Assembly (NCBI GenBank): GCA_018712125.1
Contig: DVHM01000082.1
Span: 1-55,836, forward strand
Length of the DNA: 55,836 nucleotides
Direction of reading: 5' to 3'
Source of the DNA: Pullilachnospira_A gallistercoris
GTDB lineage: Bacteria; Bacillota; Clostridia; Lachnospirales; Lachnospiraceae
Part shown: positions 34,429 through 43,776 of the stretch, piece by piece
How positions within the stretch are numbered: position 1 is the first letter of the stretch
Layout: each line of letters opens with the position of its first letter
Position numbers and translations under genes: made by a program
The notes under the pieces: model-generated
The model's input: only the letters and a program-made list of their open reading frames with translations
Databases searched by the model: none
Told to the model about the DNA's origin: nothing

Positions 34429-36840
34429 ATGAAACGGGAAAGTTTTAACGACGGATGGAAGTTTGGAAAGCAGGGGGAGGAGAAACGGAAGGTGTTTCTG
34501 CCCCACGATGCCATGCAGCTGGAGCAGCGCAGCGCCGACGCGAAGGGGGAGAGCGCCTGTGCCTATTTCCCCGGAGCTGTCTACGAGTACGAAAAGACGC
34601 TGGAGGTACCTGCCGACTGGGAAGGGAAGCGTGTGCTTCTGCAGTTCGAGGGTGTCTATCAGAAGAGCAGAGTCTATGTGAATGATGTGGAGGCCGGAGG
34701 ATGCGTGTACGGCTATGTGCCGTTTTTTGTATCCCTGGATGCGTATCTGAAGCCGGGGCAGGAGAACGTGATCCGGGTAGTGGCGGATAACAGCGAGCAG
34801 CCCAACAGCCGCTGGTATACCGGAGGAGGCATTTACCGCAGCGTGTGGCTGTGGGTCGGAGCGCCTGAGTCTATCGCGCCGGAAGGGCTGAAGGTAAGTA
34901 CGGTTTCCGTGGATGAGCCGGAAGTGGCAGTGGATGTGGAACTTCTGGGAGAGGCGAAGGATGATCTCACCGTGGAGCTGGAAATTTCCTGTCAGGGACA
35001 GACGGTAGCGCGGGGAGAGGGATTCCATGCCCGGATCGCGGTTCCCGGGGCAAAGCTCTGGAGCGCTGAGACGCCGGAACTCTACCGCTGCATCGCGCGG
35101 GTAAAGCGGGGCGCTGAGCTGGTGGACGAGGCGGAGACCTTCTTTGGCATCCGCCAGGTAACCTGCAGTCCCAGGGGACTTTTCGTCAACGGAAAGGAGA
35201 CGCTGCTGCGGGGAGGCTGTGTGCATCACGATAACGGTATCGTGGGATCGGCCAGCTACGCCGAGAGCGAGTGGCGCCGGGTAAAGATGCTGAAGGACGC
35301 CGGCTACAACGCCATCCGCTCCGCCCACAATCCGGCTTCTGCGGCGATGCTCGAAGCCTGCGACGCCCTGGGCATGTATGTGATGGATGAGAGCTGGGAT
35401 ATGTGGTACCGCCACAAGAGCGCGAAGGACTACGCGACAGAATTCATGGACTGCTACAAGAAAGATCTCCAGGCCATGGTGGAGCGGGATTACAACCATC
35501 CTTCGGTTATTCTCTACTCCATCGGCAACGAGGTGTCTGAGCCGGCGGAGAAGAAGGGCGTGGACCTGGCCAGGGAGATGGTGGAATTTCTCCATGAGGC
35601 GGACGCTTCCCGCCCGGTGACCGGCGGTATGAATCTGATGATCATCAGCCGCAGTGCCAAAGGCAATGACATCTACAAGGAGGAAGGCGGCCGAAGCGAT
35701 GACGGCGCAGCCAAGACTCAGGGAATGAACTCCACCATCTTTAACATGATGACCTCCATGGTGGGAACCGGTATGAACAAAGGTGCCAACGGGAAGAAGG
35801 CTGACGAGGTGACCGCACCAGTTCTGGACGCGCTGGATATCGCGGGTTACAACTATGCTTCCGGCAGATATCCGCTGGAGGGCAAGGCTCATCCCAACCG
35901 TGTGATTTTCGGTTCCGAGACCTTCCCCCAGGACATTGCGAAGAACTGGAAGATGGTAAAGGAATACCCCTACCTGGTGGGCGATTTCATGTGGACAGCC
36001 TGGGATTATCTGGGAGAGACGGGCATCGGCGCCTGGGCTTACACCCCTGACGGAAAGGGATTTGATAAACCCTATCCCTGGCTGTTGGCGGATGTGGGTG
36101 CGCTGGATATTCTCGGCGACCCCAATGGGGAACTGTTTTTGGCCCAGGCGGCCTGGGATCTCCTTGATCAGCCGAGGATCGCCGTCCAGCCGGCAAATCA
36201 TCCCGGTGTGAAGCCTGCCAAGGCAGTGTGGAGAGGCACCAACGCGCTTCCATCCTGGAGCTGGAAAGACTGTGACGGCAACAGGACCGTGGTGGAGGTC
36301 TACACCGGCGGCGCCGCTGTGGAGCTCTTCCTGAATGGAAAGAAGCTGGGGCGGAAGAAGGTAAAGGAGTGCAAGGCATCCTTCAAGGTAAAATACGCGC
36401 CGGGAGAACTGAGGGCGGTGGCCTATGACGCCTCCGGAAAGGTAGTGGGAGAGAGTACACTGACCTCGGCCTCCGGCGCTACAGAGCTTCGCCTGACCCG
36501 GGAGACACCTGTGCTTGATCCGAAATTTGCCTGCCCGGCGGAATTGCGAGATCCTGAGACGGGGGAGAACGCTTCCGTGATTTACGTGGATGTGGAACTG
36601 ACCGGGGAAAACGGACAGCGGCAGATGAACGACGACCGGAACTTAAAGTGTCAGGTAGAGGGAGGACGGCTGCTGGGATTTGGCAGCGCGAACCCCAGAA
36701 CAGAGCAGCGGTATCCCGACGGTATCTTTGCCACCTACTATGGAAAAGCGCTGGCAGCAGTGCTTGTGGCAAAAGGCACAAAGGCCACAGTAAAGGTCAG
36801 CGGCGAGAGCCTGGCGGCGGAACTGGAAGTGGAAGGCTAA
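34429..36840 (+). CDS. GH2 family beta-galactosidase-type enzyme
   Basis: 803 residues without a signal peptide. Domain order: jelly-roll sugar-binding (about 1-145), immunoglobulin-like (150-245), TIM barrel (250-545), then C-terminal Ig-like/DUF4982-type domains. Acid/base Glu368 in YSIGNEVSEP and nucleophile Glu497 in IFGSETFP; GGCVHHDNG and IRSAHNPAS match GH2. Members split beta-galactosides, beta-glucuronides or beta-mannosides; the general architecture fits beta-galactosidase, but the specificity is not decided by these motifs. Ribosome-binding site GGGAGGATAAG. GH78 follows about 100 bp downstream. Confidence 0.92.
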   Translation: MKRESFNDGWKFGKQGEEKRKVFLPHDAMQLEQRSADAKGESACAYFPGAVYEYEKTLEVPADWEGKRVLLQFEGVYQKSRVYVNDVEAGGCVYGYVPFFVSLDAYLKPGQENVIRVVADNSEQPNSRWYTGGGIYRSVWLWVGAPESIAPEGLKVSTVSVDEPEVAVDVELLGEAKDDLTVELEISCQGQTVARGEGFHARIAVPGAKLWSAETPELYRCIARVKRGAELVDEAETFFGIRQVTCSPRGLFVNGKETLLRGGCVHHDNGIVGSASYAESEWRRVKMLKDAGYNAIRSAHNPASAAMLEACDALGMYVMDESWDMWYRHKSAKDYATEFMDCYKKDLQAMVERDYNHPSVILYSIGNEVSEPAEKKGVDLAREMVEFLHEADASRPVTGGMNLMIISRSAKGNDIYKEEGGRSDDGAAKTQGMNSTIFNMMTSMVGTGMNKGANGKKADEVTAPVLDALDIAGYNYASGRYPLEGKAHPNRVIFGSETFPQDIAKNWKMVKEYPYLVGDFMWTAWDYLGETGIGAWAYTPDGKGFDKPYPWLLADVGALDILGDPNGELFLAQAAWDLLDQPRIAVQPANHPGVKPAKAVWRGTNALPSWSWKDCDGNRTVVEVYTGGAAVELFLNGKKLGRKKVKECKASFKVKYAPGELRAVAYDASGKVVGESTLTSASGATELRLTRETPVLDPKFACPAELRDPETGENASVIYVDVELTGENGQRQMNDDRNLKCQVEGGRLLGFGSANPRTEQRYPDGIFATYYGKALAAVLVAKGTKATVKVSGESLAAELEVEG

Positions 36841-36865
36841 AGCCGATTGGTATATGGCGGCGGGG

Positions 36866-36891
36866 CGGCGGCTGTGAAAGCGCAGCCGCCG
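36866..36891 (+). other. GC-rich hairpin between GH2 and GH78
   Basis: Perfect 9-bp stem CGGCGGCTG (36866-36874) / CAGCCGCCG (36883-36891) with an 8-nt loop, without a following T-run. It could stabilise the upstream mRNA end or slow transcription between the two genes; a true terminator is unlikely. Confidence 0.55.
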
Positions 36892-36942
36892 GTTTGACGC
36901 GAATCAATGAAAGGTGGAAAAGAGAGAAAGGAAGGACGGAAT

Positions 36943-39576
36943 ATGAGAGCAGTACATATGCGGACAGATTATCTGAAGGAGCCGGTCGGGCTGGGGAACC
37001 CCACTCCCAGGCTCTACTGGAAATGTGAGGGCGGCGTGACCCAGAGCGCCTATCAGGTCATCGCGGAAAAGGACGGCGAGCAGATATGGGACAGCGGGAA
37101 GGTAAGTTCCGCTTCCAGCACCCACATCCCCTACGGCGGACCCCATCCCGGCAGCCGGGAGAGGATCGACTGGAAAGTGCGTCTCTGGGATGAAAAGGAT
37201 GAACCGGGAGAGTGGAGCGGATCTTTCTTTGAGATGGGGCTGCTTCTTGCGGGCGACTGGAAGGCAAAATGGATCAGCGGCAATTACAGGCCGAAAAAGA
37301 ACACCCGCTATCCGGTGGATTGTTTCCGAAAGACTTTTACAGCGGGAAAAAGGGTAAAGCGGGCGGTTCTCTATATGAGCGCCTGCGGACTCTACCGGGG
37401 CTGGATCGACGGCAAACCGGTCTCCGATGCGGTATTTATGCCGGGGGCGACAGATTATCGGAAACGGATTCCGTATCAGACCTACGACGTGACAGAACTT
37501 CTGCGAAAGGAAGAGGGAGAGAGCGGCAGCCACACGCTGGATATCTGGCTGGCGGACGGCTGGTACCGTGGCTCCATCGGCTGCTTCGGCCCCACCAATG
37601 TCTTCGGTCGTCAGACGAAACTGCTGTGTCAGATGGAGATTACCTATGAAAACGGCGGCCGGGAGATGGTTTTAAGCGACGGCAGCTTTTCCTGGAGCAA
37701 TGACGGCCCGATCCGCTTTGCCGATCTGGAGGACGGGGAGATTGTGGACGCTTCCATGACGCCTTCCTACAGTGGGAAGGCGATGGAGACAAAAGAGGAG
37801 GTCGTACCCACGGCCGGGGACAATGTGCTGCCGAAGGAGAAGGAACGGTTTACCGCAAAGCTTCTCACTACGCCATCGGGGAAAAAGGTACTGGATTTCG
37901 GTCAGAACCTGGCGGGATATCTGGAGTTTCGCGTCAAAGGCGCGAAGGGACAGCAGATCCGCCTGACCTGCGGCGAGATTCTGGATGAGAACGGCGAGTT
38001 TACCCAGAAGAACATGACCGTCGAAAAGCCGGCCAACGAGTTTGGCAAGATAAAAGAGATGATGCTGGTTACCGGCATGAAGAAGGACTGGAAGGAGGAG
38101 ATGCAGCTGTCGCCGAAGCAGCAGATTACCTTCCTCTGCTCGGGGAAAGAGGATGTCTATCACTCCATGTTCTGTATCTTCGGCTTCCGCTACGCGCTGG
38201 TGGAGACGGACCTTGCGATTGTGCCGGAGGATTTTACCTCCATCGCGGTGTACTCCGATATGGAGCAGACCGGGACATTTTCCTGCTCGCTGCCCCTGGT
38301 CAATCAACTGGTGCACAACACTCTCTGGAGCATGAAAAGCAACTACCTGGACGTGCCCACAGACTGTCCCACCAGAGAACGGATGGGCTGGACCGGGGAC
38401 GCGCAGATTTTCTTCGACACCGGCGCTTACTTTATGGATATCGCTGCCTTTTTCCGGAAATGGCTGTGGGACATGGAGGATAATCAGTTCAAGGACGGTA
38501 AAATTTCCGCGGTTATTCCCTACAACGGCGCATCCATGATCTACGACAACACCGGCGGTTCCGTGGGATGGTGCGACGCGGCGATTCTGATCCCCTGGCG
38601 GTACTATCAGCGCTACGGCGACCGGGAGATCCTGGAGCGGTTCTACGGCATGATGAAGAAAAATGCCATGTTCATGATCAAAAACGCCGGTCCGAAGGAC
38701 AGGAAAACCCTGGCAGGAGACCCGGATCAGAAGTATATCTACGAGAAGGGCATGCACCTGGGCGAGTGGCTGGAGCCGGAGGAGTTTCAGGAAAAAATTT
38801 CTGCCGGGAACATGCCGGGACATCCGGAGGAGTGCACCGCCTACCTGCACTATACCCTGGGAATCATGGCGCAGATCTCCGACCTTCTGGGAAAGGAAGA
38901 TGACGCGGCTCTCTTTGCCGAGTATTCCGAGGGGGCAAAGCGGGCGTATCGGAAACTGTTCTTCGGGTCGGGCGCCCCGGATACGGACCGTCAGGCGAAG
39001 CTGGTGCGGCCTCTGGCCCTGGGACTGTGTGAGGGCAGCGACGTAAAGGAGCAGGTGCAGAAACGGCTGGCCCAGGCGGTGGTAAACCGTGACTACACCA
39101 TCGCCACCGGCTTCCTCTCCACGCCCTTTGTGCTGGGAGAGCTGACGAAGATGGGACGTGCGGACCTCGCCTATCGGATGCTGGAAAATGAGAAGCAGCC
39201 TGGATGGCTCTACGAGGTAAAGCAGGGAGCTACCACCATCTGGGAGAACTGGGAGGGCAGCGCGAGCCACAACCACTATTCTCCGGGAGCGGTCTGTCAG
39301 TGGCTTTTTGACACGGTGGCAGGCATCGTGCCGGACGGAGAAAATCATTTTGTCATCCGGCCGGTTCCGGGCGGCGATATGACCTGGGCAGAAGCCTCCT
39401 ACGACAGCCTTTACGGCAGGGTGGAGAGCAGCTGGCGCCTGGAGGACGGAGCGGATGGAACAGATGGGACCGGAAAGATTTCCTACCATATTGTGATCCC
39501 GTCCAACGTGACGGCGGAGGTGTGTCTGCCGGATCGTCAGCCGGTGCACCTGACAGCGGGAGAGTACACATTGTAG
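36943..39576 (+). CDS. GH78 alpha-L-rhamnosidase
   Basis: 877-residue bacterial rhamnosidase. N-terminal Ig-like domain (LGNPTPRLYWKCEGG), Bac_rhamnosid_N region (KRAVLYMSACGLYRGWIDGKPVSD), concanavalin-like domain (VLDFGQNLAGYLEF), and the alpha/alpha barrel with signature DCPTRERMGWTGDAQ (acidic residues Asp474, Glu479, Asp486). The later conserved TIWENWEG and HNHYSPGAVCQWLFDTVAGI are present. No signal peptide, so it probably acts on imported rhamnosides. Start ATG 36943 with AAGGAAGGACGG upstream. Confidence 0.95.
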   Translation: MRAVHMRTDYLKEPVGLGNPTPRLYWKCEGGVTQSAYQVIAEKDGEQIWDSGKVSSASSTHIPYGGPHPGSRERIDWKVRLWDEKDEPGEWSGSFFEMGLLLAGDWKAKWISGNYRPKKNTRYPVDCFRKTFTAGKRVKRAVLYMSACGLYRGWIDGKPVSDAVFMPGATDYRKRIPYQTYDVTELLRKEEGESGSHTLDIWLADGWYRGSIGCFGPTNVFGRQTKLLCQMEITYENGGREMVLSDGSFSWSNDGPIRFADLEDGEIVDASMTPSYSGKAMETKEEVVPTAGDNVLPKEKERFTAKLLTTPSGKKVLDFGQNLAGYLEFRVKGAKGQQIRLTCGEILDENGEFTQKNMTVEKPANEFGKIKEMMLVTGMKKDWKEEMQLSPKQQITFLCSGKEDVYHSMFCIFGFRYALVETDLAIVPEDFTSIAVYSDMEQTGTFSCSLPLVNQLVHNTLWSMKSNYLDVPTDCPTRERMGWTGDAQIFFDTGAYFMDIAAFFRKWLWDMEDNQFKDGKISAVIPYNGASMIYDNTGGSVGWCDAAILIPWRYYQRYGDREILERFYGMMKKNAMFMIKNAGPKDRKTLAGDPDQKYIYEKGMHLGEWLEPEEFQEKISAGNMPGHPEECTAYLHYTLGIMAQISDLLGKEDDAALFAEYSEGAKRAYRKLFFGSGAPDTDRQAKLVRPLALGLCEGSDVKEQVQKRLAQAVVNRDYTIATGFLSTPFVLGELTKMGRADLAYRMLENEKQPGWLYEVKQGATTIWENWEGSASHNHYSPGAVCQWLFDTVAGIVPDGENHFVIRPVPGGDMTWAEASYDSLYGRVESSWRLEDGADGTDGTGKISYHIVIPSNVTAEVCLPDRQPVHLTAGEYTL

Positions 39577-39622
39577 AGTAGCGTCGGTGTACAAAGGGAC
39601 AACAATAAAAACAGTTTTTCTG

Positions 39623-39652
39623 AGGGTGTGCGTTTGATCGCACGCCCTTTTT
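39623..39652 (+). terminator. Terminator after GH78
   Basis: 10-bp stem AGGGTGTGCG (39623-39632) / CGCACGCCCT (39639-39648) with a 6-nt loop, followed by TTTTT. The next ~100 bp hold no clear gene. Confidence 0.85.
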
Positions 39653-39756
39653 AAAACTTTTTTAACAAAAGAGATGTATTTTACAGTGGATGATATGGTA
39701 TGATGAATACAGATTTTGCCCGAGTCTCGAGGCAGGGGAAAGGGCAGAGGAGACGT

Positions 39757-40058
39757 ATGATGGAGAAACAGTACGATATCTACGAGTATATTACCGTGAG
39801 AATCAAATACAGTCTGGCGGAGGATTGCAGGACATGCTATGAGTCCTTCGGCTGGGAGACCATACAGGAGCGGATCTCCAATGAGGGAAAAAGTTGCAGT
39901 TTCGCCGCCGGAGGAACATTGCGGAGCGGGGGAGACTGATGGAACAGCAGCGGCGGATGGAGAACGCCATGGCGCAGGTGGAGCATTATGAGAATCAGAG
40001 GGAACTGGTCCCGATTATGATCTGTATTCTTGTGGGACTGGCAGGGGCGGGTGTGCTG
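39757..40058 (+). pseudogene. Frameshifted, 3'-truncated small membrane-protein gene
   Basis: The reading frame opens at ATG 39757 (MMEKQYDIYEYITVRIKYSL...YESFGWETIQ). It loses the family's continuation at an A5 run (39888-39892); shifting by one base there restores GKKLQFRRRRNIAERGRLM, a basic helix, and a membrane segment LVPIMICILVGLAGAGVL. This fits a common clostridial family of small membrane proteins with a YESFGW motif and an LxFxRDRxI-type stretch, recognised from memory. The end of the gene is missing: the frame runs directly into histidine-kinase sequence near 40059. A frameshift plus a fusing deletion is the simplest reading. Confidence 0.6.
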
Positions 40059-40511
40059 GCTCTGGAAGAGAAATTTGAGGAGAAGGATCTGGAACTGGAG
40101 ATCGATCTGGAGGAGGAGATCCGAATCAGCAACGACGCCTCCCTCCTGGAGATCGCCTGGAACAATATCCTGGGAAATGCGGTCAAATACACGGAGCCGG
40201 GAGGAACTGTCAGCGTGTCGGCGCGCCTGGAAAGGGAACAGGCGGAGAGAGTTTCCGACATCGGAAAGGGAAGAGATACTGTGACAAGAGCGGTGGTGTG
40301 TATCCGGGATACGGGCTGCGGCATGGCCCCGGAGGCGGCGCAGCATATGTTTGATCAGTTTTACCAGGGGGATACTTCCCATGCCTCCGAGGGGAATGGA
40401 CTCGGGCTTGCCATGGTGGCCAGAGTCATGGAACTCTGCAAAGGGGAGATTTCCGTGGACACAAAAGAGGGGGAGGGAACGGCCATCACGGTCAGACTGC
40501 CGCTGGAGTGA
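40059..40511 (+). pseudogene. Histidine kinase remnant (ATPase domain only)
   Basis: From about 40059 the frame codes for the C-terminal ATPase domain of a sensor kinase: ALEEKFEEKDLELEIDL, N box WNNILGNAVKYT, G1 box DTGCGM, F-box-like HMFDQFYQGD, G2 box GNGLGLAM, and a normal C-terminal end. The sensor, membrane segments and phospho-accepting histidine (H box) are missing, and no response regulator is adjacent. It could at most make a 150-residue ATPase fragment fused to a membrane helix. Annotated as a gene remnant. Confidence 0.7.
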
Positions 40512-40617
40512 CGGCGGTGTTGCGCTATGCTGCCAGTGGAATGAGAGAGGGGGACCGGGTGGGAAAATGGCGGCAGGAAAAGGCCGCCGACAGAGAAAAG
40601 ACAGCAGGAGGACGGGC

Positions 40618-42231
40618 ATGAGTGAAAAGAAATACGGACAGGAAGAAAGAGGCAGCGACGTGATCTCTCTGACAGCGGGGGAGAAGACGGCAAGGCCTCT
40701 TTTCGCGCTTCTGAGGGAGCGGGGGATCGAGATCGATCAGCCCTGCGGCGGAAACGGTACCTGTGGAAATTGCCGGGTAAAATTTCTGGAGGGAGCGCCG
40801 GAGATCACGCCGGAGGATCGCAGATGGTTTTCCGGGGAGGAGCTGGAGGATGGCTGGAGGCTGGCCTGCCGTGCGCGGGTCCGGGGAAACTGCCGGGTAA
40901 TGGTGCCGAAGGAAAGAGGAAAGCAGATCGTTTCCGCAGTAGATTTCCGGAAACCGAAAACGGAGAAGGAGGAGACCGATCGAAAAGAACGGAGGAATCC
41001 GGCCCGGCAGAATGGCGGGTACGGACTTGCCGTGGATATCGGGACTACGACCCTTGCGGCGGCACTGATCGCGCTGCCGGAGGGAAAACAGCTGGCGGCG
41101 GCGACCTGCGTCAACAGCCAGCGGGTCTACGGGGCGGATGTGCTCTCGCGGATTTTGCAGGCCAACGGCGGAGCGCTTGCGGATATGCGGGAGATTGTGC
41201 GAAGGGATCTAAAGTCGCTCGCTTCCGATATCTGCCGGGATGCCGGAATTTCAGAGGAACAGATTGCGGAGACAGTCATCGCGGGAAATACAACCATGCA
41301 GCATATTTTTGCCGGCGAGTCCTGCGCGGGACTGGGGCAGGCGCCCTTCGCGCCGGGGGACATTTCCCTCCGCCATTTTTCAGAGGGAGACCGGGACGTT
41401 GTCCTGCTGCCGGGAATTTCCGCCTTTGTGGGGGCCGATGTGGTGGCCGGCATCTACGCGCTGGGAATCACGGAACGGGAAGAACCGGCGCTCTTTCTGG
41501 ATCTTGGCACCAATGGCGAGATGGCGCTCTGGGACGGCCGGCGGCTTTATACCGCGTCCACTGCTGCCGGCCCGGCCTTTGAGGGCGGCAAGCTGAAAAA
41601 CGGCGCGGCCTCTGTTCCGGGGGCGATCTGCGGGGTCAGAAGAGAGCGCGGAAGGATTCTTCCGGAGACCATCGGCGATCAGAGACCGGTGGGAATCTGT
41701 GGCACCGGCGCGGTGTCCGCCCTCTGTCTGCTTCTGGAGGAGGGAATGCTGGACCGGGACGGAACGATGGAGGAACCGTACTTTTCCCAGGGATTTCCCC
41801 TTTGGATTCTCTCCCAGAGAGAGCGGATCTGTCTGTACCAGGAGGACGTCCGGGAACTTCAGATGGCAAAGAGCGCTATCTGTTCCGGTGTGGAAATACT
41901 CATGGAGGAGGCGGCGCTTGAGGCGGATCAGATTGCCGCGGTTTATCTGGCCGGAGGCATGGGATGCGCTCTGGACAGTGGGGAGGCGGAGCATATCGGG
42001 CTGCTGCCGGCCGGACTGTCCAAAAAGTGTCAGGGCGTGGGAAACGGCGCCATCGGTGGAGGATTGCGGTATCTGCGGGAGCGCTGCGCCGCCGGGAACG
42101 AGAGAGAGAGAGAGGCTGTGGACGGGAAGCTACGGGAAGTGGTAAAGCTGGCGGTTCCGGTAACACTGGCAGATCATGAGAAATTTCAGGATAAGTTTTT
42201 GAACAACCTCTCCTTCCCGGAACGGTCCTGA
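40618..42231 (+). CDS. Ferredoxin-ASKHA ATPase, RamA/RACo-like (DUF4445) corrinoid-protein reactivase type
   Basis: 537 residues. N-terminal 2Fe-2S ferredoxin domain with CGGNGTCGNC (Cys43, 49, 52) and Cys84 (RLACRAR), a basic linker, then the ASKHA ATPase fold with LAVDIGTTTLAAALI, AGNTTMQHIF, FLDLGTNGEMAL and GTGAVSAL. Members use ATP to return oxidised Co(II) corrinoid proteins to Co(I) for methyltransferases. No methyltransferase or corrinoid protein lies in this window, so its client is elsewhere. Start ATG 40618 with AGGAGG 6 nt upstream; 56 bp before GH43. Confidence 0.85.
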   Translation: MSEKKYGQEERGSDVISLTAGEKTARPLFALLRERGIEIDQPCGGNGTCGNCRVKFLEGAPEITPEDRRWFSGEELEDGWRLACRARVRGNCRVMVPKERGKQIVSAVDFRKPKTEKEETDRKERRNPARQNGGYGLAVDIGTTTLAAALIALPEGKQLAAATCVNSQRVYGADVLSRILQANGGALADMREIVRRDLKSLASDICRDAGISEEQIAETVIAGNTTMQHIFAGESCAGLGQAPFAPGDISLRHFSEGDRDVVLLPGISAFVGADVVAGIYALGITEREEPALFLDLGTNGEMALWDGRRLYTASTAAGPAFEGGKLKNGAASVPGAICGVRRERGRILPETIGDQRPVGICGTGAVSALCLLLEEGMLDRDGTMEEPYFSQGFPLWILSQRERICLYQEDVRELQMAKSAICSGVEILMEEAALEADQIAAVYLAGGMGCALDSGEAEHIGLLPAGLSKKCQGVGNGAIGGGLRYLRERCAAGNEREREAVDGKLREVVKLAVPVTLADHEKFQDKFLNNLSFPERS

Positions 42232-42287
42232 TCTGGTAAGATAGAATATATCAGTGGCAATATATTCCTGCGAGGAGGTATCATATT

Positions 42288-43709
42288 ATGAGAACTTATG
42301 ATAACAATCGGAACCCCATCCTTCCGCCGGATATCCATATCCCGGACGGGGAGCCCCATGTGATGTCGGATGGGAAACTCTATGTGTACGGCAGCTACGA
42401 TGCCGATATGGAAAACTACTGCAGCGGGGAGTATCATGTGGTATCCACGCCGGACGGGAAACACTGGACGGTGCATGACACCTCGTTTTCCGCGGAAGAT
42501 GTGCCCTGGATCCTGGATCCGTCTGCCAAAAGATATGGCACCGCGGCGGACTGGACGCATCCGACACCCTTTATGATGCAGATGATTCAGGATATGATCA
42601 AGGATATGAGCCCGGAACAGTTGGAGAAGATGGCGCGGCAGCAGGTGCAGGGCGATGCCACAGAGAACGAAGAAGGCTCATGGAGAGAGGGCGCCAATCA
42701 GAAGCGGCCGCTGCTGTTTGCGCCGGACTGCATCGAGAAGGACGGAAACTATTATCTCTATTTCTGTACGGAAAGCGGTATGGAGGGAGTTGCGGTCTCC
42801 GACCGGCCGGAGGGGCCTTTCCGGGATCCGGTCAGGTTGCCCTGCGGGGGAATCGATCCGGCGGTGTTCATCGATGATGACGGGCAGGCATATTATTACT
42901 GGGATCAGTTTTTTTCCAGCGGTGTGCCGCTGAATGAGGACATGGTATCCTTTGATACGGAAAAGGTCGTGAAAAATCTGGTTACCGAAGAGCAGCATTA
43001 TTTCCACGAGGGATCCTCCATGCGCAAGATCGGAGATACCTACTACTATATTTTCGCTGATGTGGAACGGGGGAAACCCACAGCTTTAGGATACGCCACA
43101 TCGGACAGCCCTCTGGGGCCCTTTACCTATCGCGGCATCATCATCGACAACGCCGACTGTGATCCCGACAGCTGGAACAATCACGGCTCCATCGCATGTT
43201 TCAACGGTCAGTGGATTGTCTGTTATCATCGGTCCAGCCGAAATTCCAGAATGAACCGAAGACTCTGCATGGAGAAAATCCGGATTCTGGAGGACGGCAC
43301 AATCCCGGAGGTAAAGATGACATCCCAGGGACTGGGAGATCCCTTTGGCCCCGGAGAGCGGATCGAAGGGTATCGGGTCTGCGGCCTTCGCGGAAACGCC
43401 TTTGTGGGCGGACCGGAAGGGGAAGCGGAACGGATTGTGGGTATCTGCCCGGGGGATGAGATGATGTTCCGCTATCTCCAGGGCGAGCCGGTGTACACGG
43501 AACTGGAATTGGAATCCGGCGGCAGCGGACAGCTGGAGGTCTGGCTGGACGACTGCCTGGCGGCGGAGATTTCCGTATGCGGGGAGGGAAAGGCGACCGT
43601 ACCGCTGGATCTGACCGGATTGGAGCGAAAGGATACGGGATATGAGATCCGTCTGGTGTGCCGGCGCGCGGAAAAACTGGAGATTTCGGGCATGCGTTTT
43701 CTGGCGTAG
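42288..43709 (+). CDS. GH43 family beta-xylosidase/alpha-L-arabinofuranosidase-type enzyme
   Basis: 473 residues. Five-bladed propeller with general base region IHIPDGEPHVMSDGKLYVYGS, GIDPAVFIDDDGQAYYYWDQ (Asp modulating pKa) and acid region HEGSSMRKIGDTYYYIFAD. A C-terminal ~120-residue beta-sandwich of carbohydrate-binding type (LELESGGSGQLEVWLDDCL) completes it. No signal peptide. Ribosome-binding site GCGAGGAGG. Adjacent to GH51, which suggests joint use on arabinoxylan or arabinan oligosaccharides. The exact sugar is not decided by sequence. Confidence 0.9.
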   Translation: MRTYDNNRNPILPPDIHIPDGEPHVMSDGKLYVYGSYDADMENYCSGEYHVVSTPDGKHWTVHDTSFSAEDVPWILDPSAKRYGTAADWTHPTPFMMQMIQDMIKDMSPEQLEKMARQQVQGDATENEEGSWREGANQKRPLLFAPDCIEKDGNYYLYFCTESGMEGVAVSDRPEGPFRDPVRLPCGGIDPAVFIDDDGQAYYYWDQFFSSGVPLNEDMVSFDTEKVVKNLVTEEQHYFHEGSSMRKIGDTYYYIFADVERGKPTALGYATSDSPLGPFTYRGIIIDNADCDPDSWNNHGSIACFNGQWIVCYHRSSRNSRMNRRLCMEKIRILEDGTIPEVKMTSQGLGDPFGPGERIEGYRVCGLRGNAFVGGPEGEAERIVGICPGDEMMFRYLQGEPVYTELELESGGSGQLEVWLDDCLAAEISVCGEGKATVPLDLTGLERKDTGYEIRLVCRRAEKLEISGMRFLA

Positions 43710-43776
43710 CATCTTTCTGACGGCAAAAAAGTGGCAAAGGGAACAGAGACGGAGAAGGAAAAGGGAGGAAAGGACA

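Noticed and set aside
39894..40511. Intact 205-residue histidine kinase from a TTG start
   Set aside because: The frame lacks the H box and sensor, and its first ~55 residues belong to an unrelated membrane-protein family joined by frameshift and fusion.
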